63,250 nucleotides of DNA from Lachnospiraceae bacterium (lineage in GTDB: Bacteria > Bacillota > Clostridia > Lachnospirales > Lachnospiraceae), in assembly GCA_017623675.1 (NCBI GenBank), contig JAGAOO010000053.1:1-63250 (forward strand). The letters run 5' to 3'. The notes below the pieces were generated by a model. It was not told the DNA's origin, did not search any database, and saw only the letters and a list, made by a program, of their open reading frames with translations. Shown here piece by piece: positions 61,258 to 63,250 of the stretch (the stretch's first letter is position 1; every line of letters begins with the position of its first letter). A program made the position numbers and the translations under genes.

Positions 61258-62248
61258 ATATTTCCCCCTGCTGGCTTCCGATTTTTAGAATTCGGATATA
61301 GTGGTTGGCTTCCCGAAGCACATGGTCGGCAAGAAGCGGTAAAATGATAGATGCAATCTTGCAGTCCAGAATTCCTTCTGTTCCGGCAGCTTTGAACTTG
61401 CTGTATTCTATGGTCTTTTCAAGCGTTCGTTTGGTTAATTCTTCAGATGCTTCACAGTCTTTTTCCTTTGCCATCTCAAGGAGTTTTTTGTAATCCATGG
61501 CGAAATCATTTGCAGTATTGATTAACTGGCATTCGGTAGGATCTAACAGTCCCCGAATGAATAAAGCATGCTCCATCATAATCTGATTCCAGAAGGTTTC
61601 CGTACCCAGCAGGGCTTCATAGGTACAGGTACGATTTTGCTGTAAATTCATTATGGTATCCCGATAGAGCTTCGCTTCTCTGATGATATGCTGAATCAGC
61701 AGAGGGTAATTGGCATTGAATATTTTACAGTTGTTGACTCCCTGTAACAGACGCTCCTTGAAATCAATGAGACCATTCACCAATTGTAATGCGCGCTCAT
61801 TTATACGTCGTACCTGCTGGAACAACATCCGGTCGTTGGGACAGGTAGAATGATTCCGATAGTTCATGTTACGATTCATATTTCGGTTTGTATTTCCGTT
61901 CATATGGTGGTTCAAGTTACGGTTTTCTCTGGCATGAAGCTCTTTGGTGTCACGGGTAATCTGTGTATCGATTGGGACACCGCTAAGGTTGGAGGTTCGT
62001 TCTTCTGCCGGAATGGTGAATTCTGTTGTCAGTTCGTCGGAACGAAGAACACTGGAGGTTACACGCTGGTCACTCATTCGCACCACGTCCCGCAGCAGGT
62101 CTTCGAACTGTTCACGGAACCAGTCAGCTTTCTTAATCCATGATTCATCCTTGCAAGGAAATCCTGCCATTAAGAACAGGGAATGTTCTTTCATGATTCT
62201 TGCAAAATACAGGTGGGTTTCTAATGATAAAACTGCATAATTTTCCAT
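61256..62248 (-). CDS. DUF2935 domain protein with Asn/Met/Arg-rich linker
   Basis: 330 residues: two helical DUF2935 units (about 5-60 plus 130-200, and 205-320) with repeated HxxF/HALF and EAxxY patterns (ARIMKEHSLFLMAG; QIMMEHALFIRGL; REANHYIRIL). Such four-helix units bind metal in related ferritin-like folds; Clostridia and Bacillus members are of unknown function and are often spore-linked. A low-complexity insert (HMNGNTNRNMNRNMNYRNHS) sits near residues 113-133. No signal peptide. Terminators on both sides mark it as a single-gene unit. Confidence 0.8.
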   Translation of the reverse strand: MENYAVLSLETHLYFARIMKEHSLFLMAGFPCKDESWIKKADWFREQFEDLLRDVVRMSDQRVTSSVLRSDELTTEFTIPAEERTSNLSGVPIDTQITRDTKELHARENRNLNHHMNGNTNRNMNRNMNYRNHSTCPNDRMLFQQVRRINERALQLVNGLIDFKERLLQGVNNCKIFNANYPLLIQHIIREAKLYRDTIMNLQQNRTCTYEALLGTETFWNQIMMEHALFIRGLLDPTECQLINTANDFAMDYKKLLEMAKEKDCEASEELTKRTLEKTIEYSKFKAAGTEGILDCKIASIILPLLADHVLREANHYIRILKIGSQQGEI

Positions 62249-62413
62249 AGTGTCACATACCTTTTTAAATTAGGGTTCTGTATAGTATATGTGGAGAAGG
62301 GGAAAGGGGTGCCGGGGCTTGTATGGATGAAAATCTGCTTGTATTACGAAATATAGATGAGATAAAATACAATTTATAATACAATAAAACTCGAAGATGA
62401 AAGGAGGCTCGAA

Positions 62414-63061
62414 ATGAAAGCCTTTGATGCAGTTATATTTGATATGGACGGAGTGATATTTGACTCCGAAAGATTAGTAATCCTGTGTTGGAAAGTGGTT
62501 GCCGAAAAATACGGGATAGAAAACATAGAAGAAGCTTGCAGGGAATGTCTGGGACTGAACCGGGAAGCCGCCAAAGAAAAAATGCTTCTCCGGTATGGAG
62601 CAGACTTCCCTTATGATACATACAAAAAGGAAATGTCAGATCTGTTTCACAGCCGTTACAGTGGAGGGCGGCTTCCGTTGAAGACCGGTGTAGTGGAATT
62701 GTTAACGTACTTGAAAGAACAGGGAATAGCAGTTGCACTGGCATCCTCTACACGAAGTGAGGTGGTGCTGGCAGAACTTCGGGACGGAGGAATTCTTCCC
62801 TTTTTTGACAAAGTGATATGTGGTGACATGGTGAAGCGGAGCAAACCGGCACCGGATATTTATCTAAAAGCCTGCGAAGAATTACAGGTGGAACCGGAAC
62901 GGGCATATGCCATTGAGGATTCCTATAATGGGATTCGTTCTGCACATAGCGGTGGTCTGCGACCTATAATGGTGCCGGATTTGGCAGAACCAACAGAAGA
63001 AATGAGGGAGTTGGCAGAGGTGATTTTGCCGGACTTGGTGGAGGTGCGCAAGGTATTATAA
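62414..63061 (+). CDS. HAD hydrolase, beta-phosphoglucomutase-like
   Basis: 215 residues. HAD motif I IFDMDGVIFDSE, motif II ASSTRSEV, motif III KPAPDIYLKA and motif IV AIEDSYNGIRSA. The EDSxxG form of motif IV and the cap domain after motif I place it with the beta-phosphoglucomutase/CbbY subfamily. Substrate is a sugar phosphate at best guess. SD AAAGGAGG. Confidence 0.88.
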   Translation: MKAFDAVIFDMDGVIFDSERLVILCWKVVAEKYGIENIEEACRECLGLNREAAKEKMLLRYGADFPYDTYKKEMSDLFHSRYSGGRLPLKTGVVELLTYLKEQGIAVALASSTRSEVVLAELRDGGILPFFDKVICGDMVKRSKPAPDIYLKACEELQVEPERAYAIEDSYNGIRSAHSGGLRPIMVPDLAEPTEEMRELAEVILPDLVEVRKVL

Positions 63062-63084
63062 ATTATGGTTTTACCAGAGTAGAT

Positions 63085-63229
63085 GTTCGGCGGATGAATA
63101 TATATGCTTGAATGCAGACTCTAAAAGTACGTCGGTACTTGGATTGCGTCTTTTGCAATCCTACGTACCGCTACGTACTGACCGAAGCGGAAGCGCGTCT
63201 GCATCAAGTATATATATTCGAAGCCGAAC
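63085..63229. repeat. 145-bp imperfect palindrome at the window end
   Basis: GTTCGGC...GAATATATAT...CTTGA...TGCAGAC (63085-63119) pairs with its inverted copy at 63197-63229. Inside is a second long stem (AGTACGT, GGTAC, GGATTGC / GCAATCC, GTACC, ACGTACT) closed by a GTCTTTT loop. After it comes ACCGAAGCGGAAGCGCG, reminiscent of the ACCGA...GCGGA tail of the structured repeats at 25725 and 39228. It lies downstream of the HAD gene; no T-tract is visible, so it is not a simple terminator. Confidence 0.65.
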
Positions 63230-63250
63230 ACTAGTCAGTACACTAAACCA

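Overview
The window is a chromosomal segment from a low-to-moderate G+C Firmicute of class Clostridia, most likely family Lachnospiraceae. It is centred on the replication origin. The gene order dnaA-dnaN-yaaA-recF-gyrB-gyrA on one side and rpmH-rnpA-yidD-yidC-jag-mnmE-mnmG-rsmG plus parA/parB on the other is the classic Firmicute origin layout. The 5' end of a 16S rRNA gene, DUF4446/DUF3881/DUF2935 proteins and a two-subunit iron-sulfur fumarase fit the same group. I cannot name a genus from sequence alone.

Layout. 1-500: start of an rRNA operon (16S, minus strand), its promoter and an upstream tRNA-Ser with its own promoter. 573-4080: minus-strand operon of a small membrane protein, fumarase alpha and beta subunits and a PAS-GGDEF-EAL protein. 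4140-12961: the dnaA...gyrA replication operon, minus strand. 11220-13320: a bipartite origin with DnaA boxes on both sides of dnaA and a DnaA-trio unwinding element between dnaA and dnaN. 13196-20242: plus-strand ribosome/membrane-insertion/tRNA-modification operons. 20226-25606: exonuclease, tRNA-Arg, DUF3881, DUF4446, ParB, ParA and three parS sites. 25709-31299: a transcribed tandem structured repeat, then small metabolic genes (GNAT, YbaK-like, HAD, LURP-one, sugar acetyltransferase, VOC, lipase, nuclease). 31288-35773: a minus-strand unit of D,D-carboxypeptidase, a histidine-less DegS-like protein and argS. 35851-39816: S41 peptidase, trmB, alpha/beta hydrolase, tRNA-Lys, another structured element and an orphan MNT nucleotidyltransferase.

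39865-49820 is the most unusual part: an eight-gene, tightly coupled operon with five paralogous B12-type radical SAM proteins, a GH3-family acyl-adenylating/amidosynthetase-like enzyme and two GNAT-like acyltransferases. Together these look like a biosynthetic pathway in which an acyl or lipid-like substrate is modified by several radical SAM steps and is joined to an amine. I do not recognise a described product.

A GH1 beta-glucosidase and tRNA-Pro(CGG) follow. 51421-55610 is an accessory island at the tRNA-Pro gene: a phage lysis cassette (holin and amidase) held between two 124-bp direct repeats that begin inside the tRNA, short repeated motifs flanking the second repeat, an Abi-family remnant, a divergent XRE repressor switch with operators, and a zinc-ribbon membrane protein. 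After it come a LexA-controlled Y-family polymerase operon, a membrane EAL protein, a DMT transporter, a MarR-like regulator, a DUF2935 protein and a HAD phosphatase/mutase. The window ends in a long imperfect palindrome.
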